DNA of 64,000 bases from Temnopleurus reevesii (GCA_036244855.1 BQKZ01000148.1:30403-94402), one strand, 5' to 3'; shown: positions 1 to 12,155, numbered from the stretch's first letter. Numbers and translations are program-made. The notes: generated from the sequence alone by a model not told the origin.

Positions 1-125
1 AAGATCATCTGTGGGGTAAATGCTGAGCTATAGACTATTTTCTATATGCTGCTTTTCACTCCATTTCAATTTTGAAATGCAGTTTTAGAACGCAATGATT
101 CAAGTAATAAGAAGAGTATTTGTTT

Positions 126-607
126 TTGTTTTTCATTTTGTTAACCACTGGACCACCATATTTGATTACCACTGCTCATGGGATGCTTAAATTGGCAAGC
201 TAAAGGCACAAAATGACTGCCAACATGGTGAACTCTTGTATGGACGCAGAAATTTCACATGTTCTTTTTTTTGTAGAAAAGTAGACACACTTTTACTTTT
301 CTCTTAAAATAGAATATGGACATTTTGATTTTGCATGCATTTTGTAATTAACCCTGCTGATTTCTTGTCTACCGTTCTTAAAAGGAACAAAATGTGAAAT
401 TATGTGTACAAAGTGAATGGAGAGTTCTCCATGTTGGCAGTCATTTTAGGTTGCCGATTTAAGGAGCTCATGAGAGGTGGAATTCAAAACTTGGAAAATA
501 ATTTTTGAATGGATTTTCCGATGTTGCTCAAATTTTCACAGTTTGATCATTGTATTTTTTTCTTTCCACCTGGACCACATCTATGTCTGGATGAAGTTCC
601 CCTTTAA
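126..607. mobile_element. MITE-B copy 1, foldback element with TTAA end (left end degraded)
   Basis: Two inverted arms are visible. CTCATGGGATGCTTAAATTG near 177 pairs with CCGATTTAAGGAGCTCATGA near 455, and both arms contain the ACTGCCAACATGG motif or its complement. The right end reads GAAGTTCCCCT followed by TTAA (604-607), identical in design to the intact copy at 6022-6618. The left terminus could not be placed. A TTAA target site is typical of piggyBac-type transposition. No coding capacity. Confidence 0.7.
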
Positions 608-615
608 TTTGTTAC

Positions 616-1406
616 TGGTCTGAGGACCTAATGAATAGATCTGGTGATGACGGTGGTAGTAGTTATTGTTTTTGTAGTTTCAGTGGCAGTATAACAGAAA
701 TATGACATTTCTTTTTCATCCTCGTGCATAGTTGCCTGGAAACCAACAGGGATTGTTTTATATAAAGAAAGTACCCGGAGCAGCCATATCCAAGAGGTTC
801 AGAATAATCTTCTGGCGGGTGAACATCAACATCAAACGCAATTGCATGGAGGTTACACCTCAAGTGTTCACATTACAAGGTGGAAACCAATAACCAACTT
901 GGGTAAATTCTGTGAATTTGGACATGGTCCAGGGTAATTTCACTCGGACAGTCTAAATGACGGCTGCAGCCATACCAAGAACTCCCTATGAGTGGATAGC
1001 AAGAAGACTGAGCTGTTTAGGTTCCTTGGTCCTTTTTTGGAATGGTTTGGCATGGAAGGACATGCAACTTGTCATTAATGAGAGACAGAGCACAGCAAGC
1101 CATGTCTTCCAGATATGACCTCATTTACCTCATGTAAACATTCAGAGGATTGTTCTTCTTTGATATGAGAATGAGATCGAAGCCTGGCTACATCGCTAAG
1201 TGTCTTAATTAAGTGTCTTAATTAGCTCTGACCTTCCTTGACTTGGGTTTGCCAGGTCCCTTGGATCTCCTGGGTATAGGCACTGGATAATGATGTGGTG
1301 CGCAGTCTGCTCAGTTATCCTACACTGATAATCAGCTGATGGCTTAATTGGCCCATCCCACATCATAGTCAGTGTGGCACATGCTTTGCAGGGAAACTTA
1401 ACATCT
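616..1406. other. Unannotated stretch; possible decayed coding relic on minus strand
   Basis: No repeat recognised. The minus strand has short protein-like stretches in different frames: YLEDMACCALSLINDKLHVL near 1100, YGCSRHLDCPSEITLDH near 960 and FDVDVHPPEDYSEPLGYGCS near 800. Each is soon ended by a stop, so if real this is a pseudogene or an old transposon. No family recognised. Confidence 0.25.
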
Positions 1407-1578
1407 GGGTTGTGTTTCATAAAGCTGCGCGTAGATCTACGCACGACTGTACGATCAACTGTTGACCCTTCATTTGGTGCGATATAGTGCCAGTGGTTAT
1501 CATTGAGAGCGAGCAAGGATCACCAGGATATCATAGAGTCATACGTAGATCTACACACAGCTTTATGAAACACAACCC
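1407..1578. mobile_element. MITE-A copy 1 (GGGTTGTGTTTCATAAAGC ends)
   Basis: A 172-bp element with terminal inverted repeats: GGGTTGTGTTTCATAAAGCT at the left is matched by AGCTTTATGAAACACAACCC at the right. The arms continue inward with GTAGATCTACGCACGACT against AGTCATACGTAGATCTACAC. Further copies lie at 41702-41866 and, diverged, 39499-39705. It is non-coding; the short open frames across it are products of the inverted repeat. Confidence 0.82.
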
Positions 1579-2630
1579 TAATGAATCTTCGTACCAGGGG
1601 TCATCATCAAGTGGACAGAAATTATTGTCTCTTGCCAAAATTCCATTCCCTGTTCAGGTTGAAGTCAGCGTTCGCAAGGGATGAAATGTCGATATGGCAG
1701 CACAGACTAAGTTCTGTGATGTATGATCACACAATAAGTGTTTGACGTTTTGTTGAGCCTTGCACAAGCAAGGGGGTAAAACATGAGAGTACTGGGAGCT
1801 CACTGGGGTTGGTTTCACACATCCAATTGATATTGATATTGTTTTGCTGGTAAAGTCTAAAATACAGGAATTGCAACCAGAGGACAGCATATGGCTGGCA
1901 TTCGGAACAAGCTTATTCAGTTTCCGATACATTGCGCAGTAGACGAAATGGCAGCTGGACTATGACCAGAGAAGGTTCGTTAACTGTCAGTGGTTCAACC
2001 TCTATTTTGATGCGACATTGTGTCCAGCTTTGCCAGAAGTAAACTTAGACTACATTGGCAGTCTAGATGAGTCTTGGGTTTGAGTCTTAATTCGTGTCTC
2101 TGCTGTAGTTGTCTTCAGCTGTGTCGAAGCAATGAGAGATCATGAGAGCTTAAACCAGTAAATGCACGGACATAGCAAGGACCAAGTGAACATGTGTGGG
2201 GTTAGATACTCCAAAACACACACAATTAAACCACTGGGTTTGGTCAATGTCTGAACCGGGCTACCAGAGGAAGCTCCTTACTCCCATATCAGATCTTCTA
2301 TCTTGGCACAAGCCATCATGCAGTCTCATATCAGCAGTCCAAGCATTGCTGACTGGGAATCTCCCAGCGATACAACCTGGGGTGAAAGAGCCTTTACATA
2401 TCTGGACCAAATCTTTTGGGAACAGCCATCCCCAATTTATTATGAGAGCAGAGACTCAAGAAACCTTCCGTCCTCCCTAACTTAGAGATATTTGTTCCCT
2501 TATCCGTTGCTAGAAGTTTTTGGACCGAAAGATGACCAACAGTATTGATTAGGACATTGAAATTTGTGAGACATTATTTTGAGTAATTGCCATGGGCGCT
2601 GTTAAGAGGCCATCTTTAAAATCATCATCA
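1579..2630. other. No recognisable feature
   Basis: Unique-looking sequence. Two overlapping + strand frames end near 2480 (one contains WESPSDTTWGERAFTYLDQI) and a minus frame covers 1654-1932 (contains CKAQQNVKHLLCDHTSQN). They look somewhat protein-like, but no family is recognised and no convincing splice context was seen. Confidence 0.3.
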
Positions 2631-2639
2631 TTATTCTAA

Positions 2640-3740
2640 AATTGGATATGGCAGCCTATTGGTAAAATACATGTTTACAATAAATTCAGCACTCCTATAT
2701 TGGTAAAAAAAATACACATTGCAGATTGTTATCAATGGATTACTTGGCCCCTAAAAACACTAACATATAGACATGGAAATCAAGTCAGTATCACCATTAG
2801 ACAAACACTGACAGAAGTGAAATAAAGATTTCGAATGACAGCTATTTTGAATTTCAAAATGGCCGTCGTTTGAAAGATAGAAATGTGCAATGCAGATCAT
2901 TACAATTGGATTCCTTGCCTTCCAAGACATATATCTAGAAACCAAGATCAAGTCAATAGAAGCGTCAAACCCGCGGATGAGTGCAAATGAAAATCAAATA
3001 GCAGCCATTTTGAAATCCAATATGACTGTCCAATGGTTGAAATTATGTATTGCAGATTTTTATCATTAGATTCCTTGCCTCCACAAACATATATTTAGGC
3101 CCCATAATTGAGTCAACATTTTTTTACAGCATTACAACCACAGATTAGTACAAATGTAGATTTCAAATGGCGGCCATTTTAAAATCTAATATGGCCGCCC
3201 ATTGGTTAATGATATGTAATGCAGATTGTTACCATTGGATTCTTTGCCTCCGAAAACATATTTTTAGTCACTGGAATCAATTAAATAGCAGCATTTCCTG
3301 AACAGATAAGTACAAATGTAGATTTCAAATGGCGGCCATTTTGAATTCCAAAATGGCTGTCCATTGGTTGAAAATATAATGCACATTGTTATCATTTGAT
3401 TCATTCGGCCCCAAAACGTACATTTAGATCCCAGAATTTAGTCATTAACATCACCACATCCATCGATAATTGCAAATGTCGATTTCACATGGCGGCCATT
3501 TTGAAATCCAATATGGCGGCTAATCGGTAGAAAATACGCCATGGAAATTGCTACCATCGGATTCCTTGCCCATAGAAACATATATTTAGACCCCAGAATC
3601 AAGTCAATAGCATCGTTCGAGCCAGATGTAATCACAAATGTAAATTTTGAATGGCGGCCATTTTGAAATCCAATATGGCCGACTTGGAGATGGAATTTTG
3701 AGTGGCCCAATATCTGAAAATGATCGTAGCATGCAAATTT
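2640..3740. repeat. ~163-bp satellite, ~6.5 copies, rich in ATGGCGGCCAT
   Basis: The phrase 'AATATGGC' or its variants recurs at about 2859, 3024, 3190, 3350, 3511 and 3673, giving spacings of 160-166 bp. Each monomer holds 'ttgGATTCcTTGCC', an 'ACATATATTTAGA' phrase and, in the later four copies, ATGGCGGCCATTTT at 3167, 3329, 3489 and 3651. Copies at the left are more diverged, and the array ends abruptly near 3740. Confidence 0.85.
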
Positions 3741-4555
3741 ACATGTGTGCCAATTTTGGTGCTTGTATCAAAAAGTGCACAATTCCTCATAATATTGGAG
3801 CTAAACCGCCTAACTATATAGGAAAATGTTAACCTTTGATGACTAAATTCTGAAATTGCCATATACTTTGTAAAGGGACTTTACTCTTAAAATCAAAATA
3901 TTATGAAGATATGAAGTTGTCCCCAAATCCCCAATCTATTTTTATGAAGATATGAATTTAATCCAAGGAAATTAAAATCTTCAGTCATATCCATATGGAT
4001 GTACATCTGATATAACAATCATTTGAAAATTTAGATTTATTTACAAAATCACAATCATAGGATGATATGATGTTACCTCTAAACATCACAAACTAAAAAG
4101 ACATTATTTCAAAAAGTTCCTATCAAATATTTGAAGGAGTTTATATCGCTGAATATATATGATTTTATCTCTCAAAAACACTGCCTTAGGAAGATGTAAT
4201 GACATATCTACAACCATCACATTTGTAGGAATCCACTGAAATCTAAAAATTGTTATCTAAAGCCTCTATTTTTTCTACAAGTTTAATCTTGTTGTCATGC
4301 ACCATTTCTTTTATTTTTTTGACATAAACAGACACTGTGTTCTCGCAAATATGTTGAATCTCTTCGTTTTTCATTTCTCTAGAAAGGAAATCTCAGAAAG
4401 GTTTTGAATTTTGTTGTAACATCCATGTGTAGGGGTCAGTAACATGTAAGCTGCCTCTTGTAATAACACATTTGATGAAATTGCAGTTTGTTTGTTATGA
4501 CTGTTCATTCTAGTATGTGTGTTTCTTGTCACATTTGGTATGGTTGAGAAGAGAT
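3741..4555. other. AT-rich stretch with weak internal repetition
   Basis: Phrases such as TATGAAGATATGAA recur at about 3902 and 3942, with related 'GGATGATATGATG' near 4060. This suggests a very old tandem repeat, but no period could be fixed. No gene seen. Confidence 0.3.
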
Positions 4556-4565
4556 ACCATAATGA

Positions 4566-4906
4566 AGAGAGAGGGAGAGAGAGAGAAAGAGAGAAGGTGA
4601 GAGGGGTGAGGGATGTGGAGGGAGAGGGAAAGAAGGAGAAGGCAGGGAAGGAGAAGAGGAGGGAGGGAAGGAGAGGAAGGATGGAAATGAGGAAGGTGGA
4701 AAAGATAAAGAGCAAGAGAGAGACAGAGAAAGAGAGAAAGAGAGAGAGAGAGAGAGATAGATGGAGAGGGAGAGGGAGAGATAGAGAGAGATAGAGAGAG
4801 AGAGAGGAGTATGGGGTGAAAGGAGATCAATGAGCAACACAGATATGGTTGATAAAGACATAGGGAAGGGAAACAATGGGAGAAGATGGATCGGACAAGG
4901 CAAAAA

Positions 4907-4945
<39 letters not shown>
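4566..4945. repeat. Purine-strand (GA/GGGA)n low-complexity tract
   Basis: Nearly pure A+G on the + strand for about 240 bp (4566-4805), then a mixed part and a final clean (GA)n at 4912-4941. Long open frames on both strands here (arginine/glutamate-rich or serine/leucine-rich) are artefacts of the simple sequence. Confidence 0.95.
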
Positions 4946-5216
4946 AATAGAGAGAGGATGGGGGAGGTACGGAAAATGAAATGGTCATGTGATTGATAGA
5001 GGGATGGCTTGTTTTGACATATGCTTCATCGAATGCTAGTCATGTGTGCATTAAAGAAATGGCATTATGAATAAACATTCACACCCGGGCATGGTTGTTG
5101 ATTTCAGTGTTGCTCACATAAAGTATGTTATCCCTACTGAATTGATATAATATTAATTATATACTAAATATTATATTAATATGATTGAATAATGTAGCTA
5201 CTATACACAAGCAACA

Positions 5217-5403
5217 ATATAATAATAATAATAATACACAACATTTATATAGCGCTTAATACGAAGTGTTTCTAAGCGCTCTGTGCATTATTACCCGGCT
5301 AAAGCATGGCCACCATTCGGCGCTCACTGCATTCAAGGAATTTCTTCTTACCAGTACCCATTCACCTCACCTGGGTTGAGTGCAGCACAATGTGGATAAA
5401 TTG
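5217..5403 (-). mobile_element. SINE-1 fragment (tail and body)
   Basis: Starts with (AAT)n, then CATTTATATAGCGCTTAATA, the 'ATTACCCGGCTAAAGC' segment, and 'CAGTACCCATTCACCTCACC' to AATGTGGATAAA. This is the 3' half of the SINE present in full at 33931-34224. The tRNA-like head is missing, so the copy is 5'-truncated. Confidence 0.85.
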
Positions 5404-5428
5404 TGAATTTGATAGTTCTTGTGAAGTA

Positions 5429-6020
5429 CAAAGATGCCAACTGTTCATAAATGTGCATGAGGTCAAAAATAAAAATGTGAATAAGACAACTGCTGAACAA
5501 GAGTTAAAGTAATTTTTACCATAATTCTACATTCAGCCACTCACCTGTGATGAAAGCCTTGATTTGATATTGAAATTCACCTAATGTATATTCTAGAATG
5601 GTGAGCAAAAATTTTGTGGAATTGACGGAATATCTTTATGGGGTATGAGGTATGTTAGGTGGAGGTCAACAAAACTTAATAAATTACCCTATTTATGATC
5701 TCTTTTTAATTCTTCCAACAATTATTCTAACAAAAATATAATTTTGTTCATATAAGCGTCTCAGCTGAAAACTAAAAAATACATAATTCTATTTATCAAG
5801 GTTGTATCTGTATTTAAAATGGCAGAGAAATGTAAGAAAGAAGATTTCTCATGAGAATGTTTCAATCAGGTAAAAACCGTCAAATAAGATTGCATACTCA
5901 TAACAGAGATATACCAACCTTTCTGGAATATTCATGTGAATTTTCAGCTTTGCAGCGATACTGACTCTTCAGGAATAGGTACGAGGTATAATTCCCTGTG
6001 CATTCAAGGCTCTCATTATA
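5429..6020. repeat. Foldback family G: diverged copies
   Basis: AGATGCCAACTGTTC...GTGCATGAGGT (near 5434) and ACCTAATGTATATTCTAGAATGG (near 5580) are the two inverted ends of a ~170-bp element. A second set, CAGAGATATACCAACCTTTC (5907) to TTCAGGAATAGGTACGAGGT (near 5970), follows. Both are relatives of the monomers at 36990-39060. Confidence 0.55.
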
Positions 6021-6021
6021 A

Positions 6022-6618
6022 TTAAAGGGGAATTACACCCAGACAATAATGTACGGTCAGTAAATGAAGAACATCAGATGAACAACCTGTGAAAATTTGA
6101 GCAAAATCGGATAATCCGTTCAAAAGTTATGAATTTTTAAAGTTATCATTTCCACCTGTGCTGGGCATCCTTGAATTGGCAACGTATAGCCAATTAGCAT
6201 AATCTGTGATGTTATACATGGAGAACTCTTTATTCACTTTGTATATAAATTTATTGAAAATGGATCAATATCAAATTTCGAATGAGGAATCACCACTGTT
6301 CTTTCTGGAATGCTTGCAGAATTGATGTGGCTATAATATATGTCACCGAAAAAGCAAAATTTTGTCTACTTTTCTGGAAAAAGAGGAAAGTGTGAAATTT
6401 TGTGTACAAAGTGATTGTAGAGTTCTCCATGTTGGCAGCCATTTTGTGCCTGTACATTTGCCAATTTAATGAGCCCATGAGGGATGTAAATCAAAACTTT
6501 AAAAATTCATAACTTTTGAATGGATTATCCTATTTTGCTCAAATTTTCACAGTTTGTTAATCTTATTTTTCTTCATTTAATGGTAGCAAATCAATGTCTG
6601 AGTGTAGTTCCCCTTTAA
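6022..6618. mobile_element. MITE-B copy 2, intact foldback element with TTAA duplication
   Basis: The element lies between TTAA (6022-6025) and TTAA (6615-6618). The left end AGGGGAATTACACCCAGACA matches the reverse complement of the right end, AGGGGAACTACACTCAGACA. The arms continue for roughly 140 bp ('CTGTGAAAATTTGAGCAAAA' near 6088 against 'TTTTGCTCAAATTTTCACAG' near 6533). A central inner pair repeats the 'ATGGAGAACTCT' motif. No coding capacity; the mobilising enzyme was presumably a piggyBac-type transposase. Confidence 0.85.
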
Positions 6619-6639
6619 ATAGTTTAGAGTATGGTTGTT

Positions 6640-7042
6640 TTTTGTCATTTTGCTCTAACATTTGTTCAGCTGATGCATTAATCAACAATTCATTTGGACC
6701 TCATGCATATTCCGGAATGGTTTGTAACTGTTATAGTATACATCTTTTCTGATGAGATAGTATGCCATTTTCTTCTATATTAGGCAATTTTTTAATGACC
6801 TTCATGAAAATTCACACAAAGAAAATAATGATAACTACTATTCACTGCAGAGATACCAACTGTTCCGGGATATGTATGACATCAAACTTAAAATGTGATT
6901 AATCGCAACAGCTGAACAAATTTGAGAGCAATCATGATAGCAAGAATTGCACTCGGCCATTCACTTATAATGAAAAGCCTTGAATTCATGTGGAAATACA
7001 CCTCAATCATATTCCGGATTGGTAAGCATCTCTGTTTAGAGG
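6640..7042. repeat. Foldback family G: two diverged copies
   Basis: CCTCATGCATATTCCGGAAT (near 6700) is one end. A clearer element starts CAGAGATACCAACTGTTCCG (6848) and ends ATATTCCGGATTGGTAAGCA then TCTCTG (near 7036). The internal 'AAGCCTTGAATTCATGTGGA' is shared with the tandem array at 36990-39060. Confidence 0.65.
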
Positions 7043-7589
7043 AGGGTGATGAAATGATACATTTTCCATTTTCTCTTCAGAATTTTTTCTTTGTGAGGCA
7101 TTCAATAAAAAATCAATAATTCTGTGGCAGTATAAGATATACACCTTTTGATGTTTCCCCCTAAAGATGAAACACATCTTTCAATGACCACTTAGTATCA
7201 CATTTCACCACTTAACTGTGTTTTCCAACATTGCTGTCGAGTTGCTAAAAATACAGCACCTTTTGGAGTAACCCAATATCCAGGGTACTCAATAAGATGA
7301 TATATTACACCATCTTTCTTTTTGATGTAAGGTGGGTGTTTCACAAAAAAATTGTCTTGAGGGAAGATTCATTTTAAGAATGACTGGTTATCAGACAATG
7401 ATTGTCAAAGATGGGGGAACCTGATTCACATTGTGGCATAAGAATATTGTATAGGGTGATATTTAAAAAAATTGAAAGAGACCTTGATAATGACTTCAAT
7501 AACAACTGGTATCGGTTCTTGCACAATATCAACTGCCATTAGGCACTTGAACTGATACCGGTCATTCTTAAAAGCCAGTGCTGCCCTAG
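7043..7589. other. No recognisable feature
   Basis: AT-rich sequence without a supported gene. A 140-codon open frame on the minus strand (7426-7848) starts in the satellite to its right and has no recognised similarity. Confidence 0.3.
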
Positions 7590-8325
7590 AATATTCTTGG
7601 CATTCATCCTTAATCTTGGTTAAGTTGACAGCCATGTCTGCACCAAAAATCTTTGGGCCATCACCATGAAATCTACCATCTTTTCTGCCATTTGGAGGAC
7701 GAGAATAAGGAGGAGGAGTGACCAATAACTCAGTAGAATATTCATCCAGTATACAATCTTTTTTCCGTTGACTGTCATTATTTGTGAACCAAAAATCTTC
7801 TATCCAGCACAATACAGTCAACCCTCTTTTCGGCCATGTGGAGGACAAAGAATAAGGAGGAACAGTGACAATAACTTGGTAGAATATTCATCCATTTTAT
7901 TATCTTTAGTTTCAGGTACTGCCATAATTTCTGACCAAAAATCATTTGGCTTGCACCATGGAATCTACTCTCATTTTAGCCATGCGGAGGACAATGAATA
8001 AGGAGGAGCAGTGACCGATAACTTGGTAGAATAATCATCCGGTATATCATCATTGATTTCATATATTGCCATCATTTCTGAACCAAAAAGCTTTTGGCAG
8101 CACAATAAAGTCTACTCTCTTTCCAACCATGTAGTGACTGATAACTTGGCAGAATAGTCATCCAGTATATCTTCTTTTTTCAATGACTGTCATAATTTCT
8201 TAAAAGGCAAGCGCAATAAAGTCTTTCCTCTTTCCAACCATTTGGAGGACGAAGAATAAGGAGGAGCAGTGACTGATAGATAACTTGGTAGAATATTCAT
8301 CCGGTATATCATCTTTCAGGTCATC
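7590..8325. repeat. ~140-bp satellite, about 5 copies
   Basis: The phrase 'GTAGAATATTCATCC(A/G)GTAT' recurs near 7735, 7880, 8023, 8152 and 8288 (spacings 129-145). Each copy also has 'AGAATAAGGAGGAGCAGTGAC', 'CATTTGGAGGACGA' and 'CACAATAAAGTCTACTCTC' variants. Confidence 0.85.
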
Positions 8326-8860
8326 CTAAGCCCAACCCCTCCAGATATAGAACCTGGATTCAATGGATTTAGGTCACAGGAAAAGCGATAGCTCGTGACA
8401 ATTTAAGAGTCGAGAAGGAGTAACTGGTGGGACGAGTTTAAAAGTCGGCAATAAGCATGACATGAAGCCAAAGGTTGATTTTTTATTCTCTTTAGTAGTT
8501 TCCTTGATTGACATGTGAAATACATATTGAATGATTATTGGATAGGATTTGTTTTATTTTCTCTGTCTTGTAAGTCTAATATTTCCACATCATTTTGTTG
8601 AAAATGAAGAAATGTTTTTTGAACGGAAAATTGGACCAACAAACAGTCATTTATTCTTTCTTTCATTCATTCATTTTAAAACTTTTTTTTCAATCAATTT
8701 CTTTTGCGGATGAGGGTTATGAGAGTTTAAAAACAATGACTCTGTAGTTAGGTTAGTCAGCAATAGCTGTGTGATTTTTTAAAATGTTCAATGTGATTAC
8801 TTTCTTCTATATGCCATTGGCTATATATCAATCACAGATTGTCTAAAAGTTTTTTTTTTT
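8326..8860. other. No recognisable feature
   Basis: Unique AT-rich sequence with a short CATT run near 8660. No gene or repeat supported. Confidence 0.3.
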
Positions 8861-8864
8861 TTAA

Positions 8865-9520
8865 TGTGAACAGCACTCTGTTGATAACATATCTCACTTT
8901 ATGTGTGACATTCATCAAAGCTGCCTCCTACAATGCAAACATATACCAATCACAAGCACTGTCTTAAATGCTTGATGCAAACATCCCCCTTTATATAAGA
9001 TACATACTTCAAACACTGCCTTCAATGATCAGTTTGAACAGCTACCTGTATAAAAGAGGCCCCATTAGATGTAATGACACTTCAAACACTGTCTTAAATT
9101 CTATATGTGAACAGCTCCCTGTATATATGAGGCCCCATTAGATGTATAACAATAATAGATACTTCAAACACTGCCTTCAATGATCAGTGTGAACAGCTCC
9201 CTGTATAAAAGAGGCCCCATTAGATATGAATGACAATCATAGACACTTGAAGAGGAGAGGCAAACGATATCCTCATTTAATGTGTGACATTCATTGAAGC
9301 TGTCTTTTGGTATGTAAAGATATTCCAATTGAAAACACTGTATCAAACTGTCTTAAATGCTCTATGTAAACAGCACCCAGTATATAAGAGGCCACATTAT
9401 TATAGACACTTCAAACACTGTCTTAAATTTTCTATGTGAACATCCCCTTGTATAAAAGGAGGCCCCATTAGATATGTATGACAATCAAAGACACTTGAAG
9501 AGGAGAGGCAAACGATGTCC
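8865..9520. repeat. ~75-90-bp degenerate satellite
   Basis: 'GAGGCCCCATTAGAT' recurs near 9055, 9129, 9211 and 9462, with 'GAGGCCACATTAT' near 9390. Between them are 'CTTCAAACACTGTCTTAAAT' and 'GTGAACAGCTCCCTGTATA'. The longer variant 'GACACTTGAAGAGGAGAGGC' occurs twice (9240 and 9490), so a ~250-bp higher-order duplication overlies the short period. Confidence 0.8.
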
Positions 9521-10438
9521 TTTAAAACTCACATCAATGTGTTCAGGGGTGTTTTGTTTCATGACGGAAAACAAAGAAAGAGAGTACGCATGCATGGGTG
9601 TATGACTGAGTATGCTCGTCTTACCGACTGCACTTTTTTGCGACGAAAAAGAAACGAGAAACGAACTTAATATCCTTCCTGTGTGCTATTTGGTGTATCT
9701 TTCTCGTTATTGTTTTTCTATGTGACTTTGCATTTCAATTTTAGCCACGAGTCTGCAAGAAACAAACAATGATAACTGAAATTTCATCTTTGAGTGGTGA
9801 ACATTTCTGAAATTAAATAAAAACACTTTTCAGACACTATGGTTATCTTACTTCATGAATCAATAATAAAGTAAAGCATCATTTGAAATTGTTTATTCAG
9901 CTATTAGATCGGTTTTGGAGGTTTATTTGATTGATTTGACAGTAAAAAAAATTGTCTGGGAATTTATTATCTACTGAAGATGTAGATGTATTACTAAAAA
10001 TGTGGGATGAACAGCTCAATTGGGACTTATTGTCAACTAGCTGTTTGTAAAGCAATTGTTTACATTTGTATGCCCTGATGGGAATGAATAATACTATCCA
10101 TAAAAATCTTGCCATATAACACCCATGGGGGATTAAATTGTCGACTTTGGATGTATAGTATTCTCGTTTCTATTCTAGATTTTACAGTATAATTAGGCCA
10201 TTTTTTTTTAAATTGAATCCTTGTAAATCTTTGATTGTTGTTTAGAGGTTTATTTGGAAGTACATGAAATATAAATGCTGGTAACTCAGAAATATGTATG
10301 TATAGGATATGATTGAAAATAAGCAATGGCATAGTAACTTGAAACATTTTTTTTCCAGTGTTGCGATTGTACTGGATCTTTTTTTAATTCAGGCGAATTG
10401 ACAATGAAAAAGCTGGTTTCGTTTGTAAATGAATGTGA
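9521..10438. other. No recognisable feature
   Basis: AT-rich sequence with overlapping short minus-strand frames (9897-10347) of no recognised similarity. Nothing else seen. Confidence 0.3.
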
Positions 10439-10600
10439 TTACTGATGGTCATAGGCATCAAGAACAAGCCAAACGTGTTCTTCTTCACAGTGTATTACAT
10501 CCTGATAAAATGAAAGTTGTAGAAGACAATCACATACATGCATTACAGGGGTGATACGTTGGTCAACATGCTCAGAGGAGCTCACTGTGAGAGCAGTCAT

Positions 10601-10925
10601 GTGTGGGTCAGTGGTAGAGCGTCTGCTCCATGAACGGAAGGTCGTGGGTTCGATCCCCATCCGTGTCATACCAAAGACTTATAAAAATGGGACCATCCGC
10701 CTTCTTGCCAGGCGCTTGGCATTTATGAAAGGAGAAGGGTAATAATAACTTTATGTTATGCAGATCCTGCTGGAAGAGCAGCTTGTTTTACAGATGAATG
10801 TGGCTATCCTGGGTAAATAAAAATAATAGATAATAATAGATGCAATTTATATAGGGCACGTATACACTCTGCTGAGTGCTCAAGGCGCTTTTACAATAAG
10901 ACATTATTATTATTATTATTAGAAG
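10601..10925 (+). mobile_element. tRNA-derived SINE (second type) followed by SINE-1 tail sequence
   Basis: A tRNA-like head spans about 10601-10669, with an A-box-like GGGTCAGTGGTAGAGCG and B-box GGTTCGATCCC. The body carries 'GGGACCATCCGCCTTCTTGC' and 'CTGCTGGAAGAGCAGCTTG'. After (AAT)n-like sequence, 'GATGCAATTTATATAGGGCA' to 'CTCAAGGCGCTTTTACAATA' is SINE-1 3' sequence in the opposite orientation. It sits inside the ~250-bp satellite. The head is too diverged to be called a functional tRNA. Confidence 0.72.
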
Positions 10926-12155
10926 GACATATAAATTGTACATAAGTAAACAAATCCATTCAATCCTTCACAATAGCTTCTTGAACAGGAAATAAACTAC
11001 TGGTAGCTTCCCTGTTAAGTCACTGGACATGTGTGACACATGTTCAATTAATCTACATAGAGTAAGTAAGAGGGAAGCACATTCCTTTTGTGTCCCTCTA
11101 GCTATTGTGAAGGCACAAATATAACTTGTATACTTTCTTTAATCATTTGTCCCATCTGCTTTAATACAGTGCATGCTTCTCAACCATTTGGTGCATAGTC
11201 TATAATTTTAGGACAAGAAGCGAGAGAGACGGATTCATTTGGAAATTGATGATGGTAAAAGATTCCAAGACGTAATGAAGTGTGTTCTCCTTCACGGTAT
11301 ATAACTCTGATAACTCTGATAGATACAGTGATGAATTAGAAATTCACATTCATGAAAGCAGAGTTCATAGAATGGTCGGGATGCTCGAGGAGCTCATTGT
11401 AATTAATGTAGAGTGTCCCTAGGCACACATCTTGCTTCTGACTTTAACCAATCATTTGAAGCGGTTTGTATATATCTGGGACAAGAGTTGTAAATTAATG
11501 TCATTGATGATGGTTAAAGACTTCAAGAATCATTAAAGTGTGTTCTTCCTTCATGGTATATAATTCTTCGATAGGTGTAGGTTATGGATAAAAAAACTCC
11601 TCACATTCATACATTTGGGGGTCATTCGAGGGTCACTATGCTGGAGGAGCACATTAATTAATGTAGGGTATCCCGAGGCACGCACCTTGCATCTTTGTCT
11701 TAACCGATCATTTGGCGCGTTTTCTATTTTTCTGGGACAAGAGTTGTAAATTAATGTAATTGACGAGGGAAAAGACGTTGAGAAGTAATCATGTTTGATA
11801 TCGATAACACTCTAGATGTAGGTAATGGTTAAAAGAAAAATCACATTCATACAAGCAGGGGGTCATAGAAGGGTCACAATGCCAGAGGAACTCATTGTAA
11901 TTAATGTAGGGTATCCCTATAAGCACACACGAGGCTCTTTAACTTTAACCGATCAATTGGCGCGTTTTGTATATTTCTGGGACAAGTGTTGTAAATTAAT
12001 GTAATTGACGAGGGAAAAGACTTCGAGAAGTAATGATGTAATGTGTGTTCTCCTTCATGGTATGTTACCCTTTGATAGATGTAGTGAATGGATGAAAAAT
12101 GCCCCACCTCCATACATTCAGGGGTCATTTTAGGGTCATAATGTGTGAGGAGTGC

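Noticed and set aside
4371..4903. Several overlapping 90-124-codon frames on both strands
   Set aside because: Product of a GA/GGGA tract, giving arginine/glutamate or serine/leucine runs in all frames.
7426..7848. 140-codon minus-strand frame
   Set aside because: Partly inside the ~140-bp satellite; no recognised domain and no matching frame in sister units.
10601..10669. Functional tRNA gene
   Set aside because: Box-like sequences fit, but the acceptor stem does not pair well and a SINE body follows directly.
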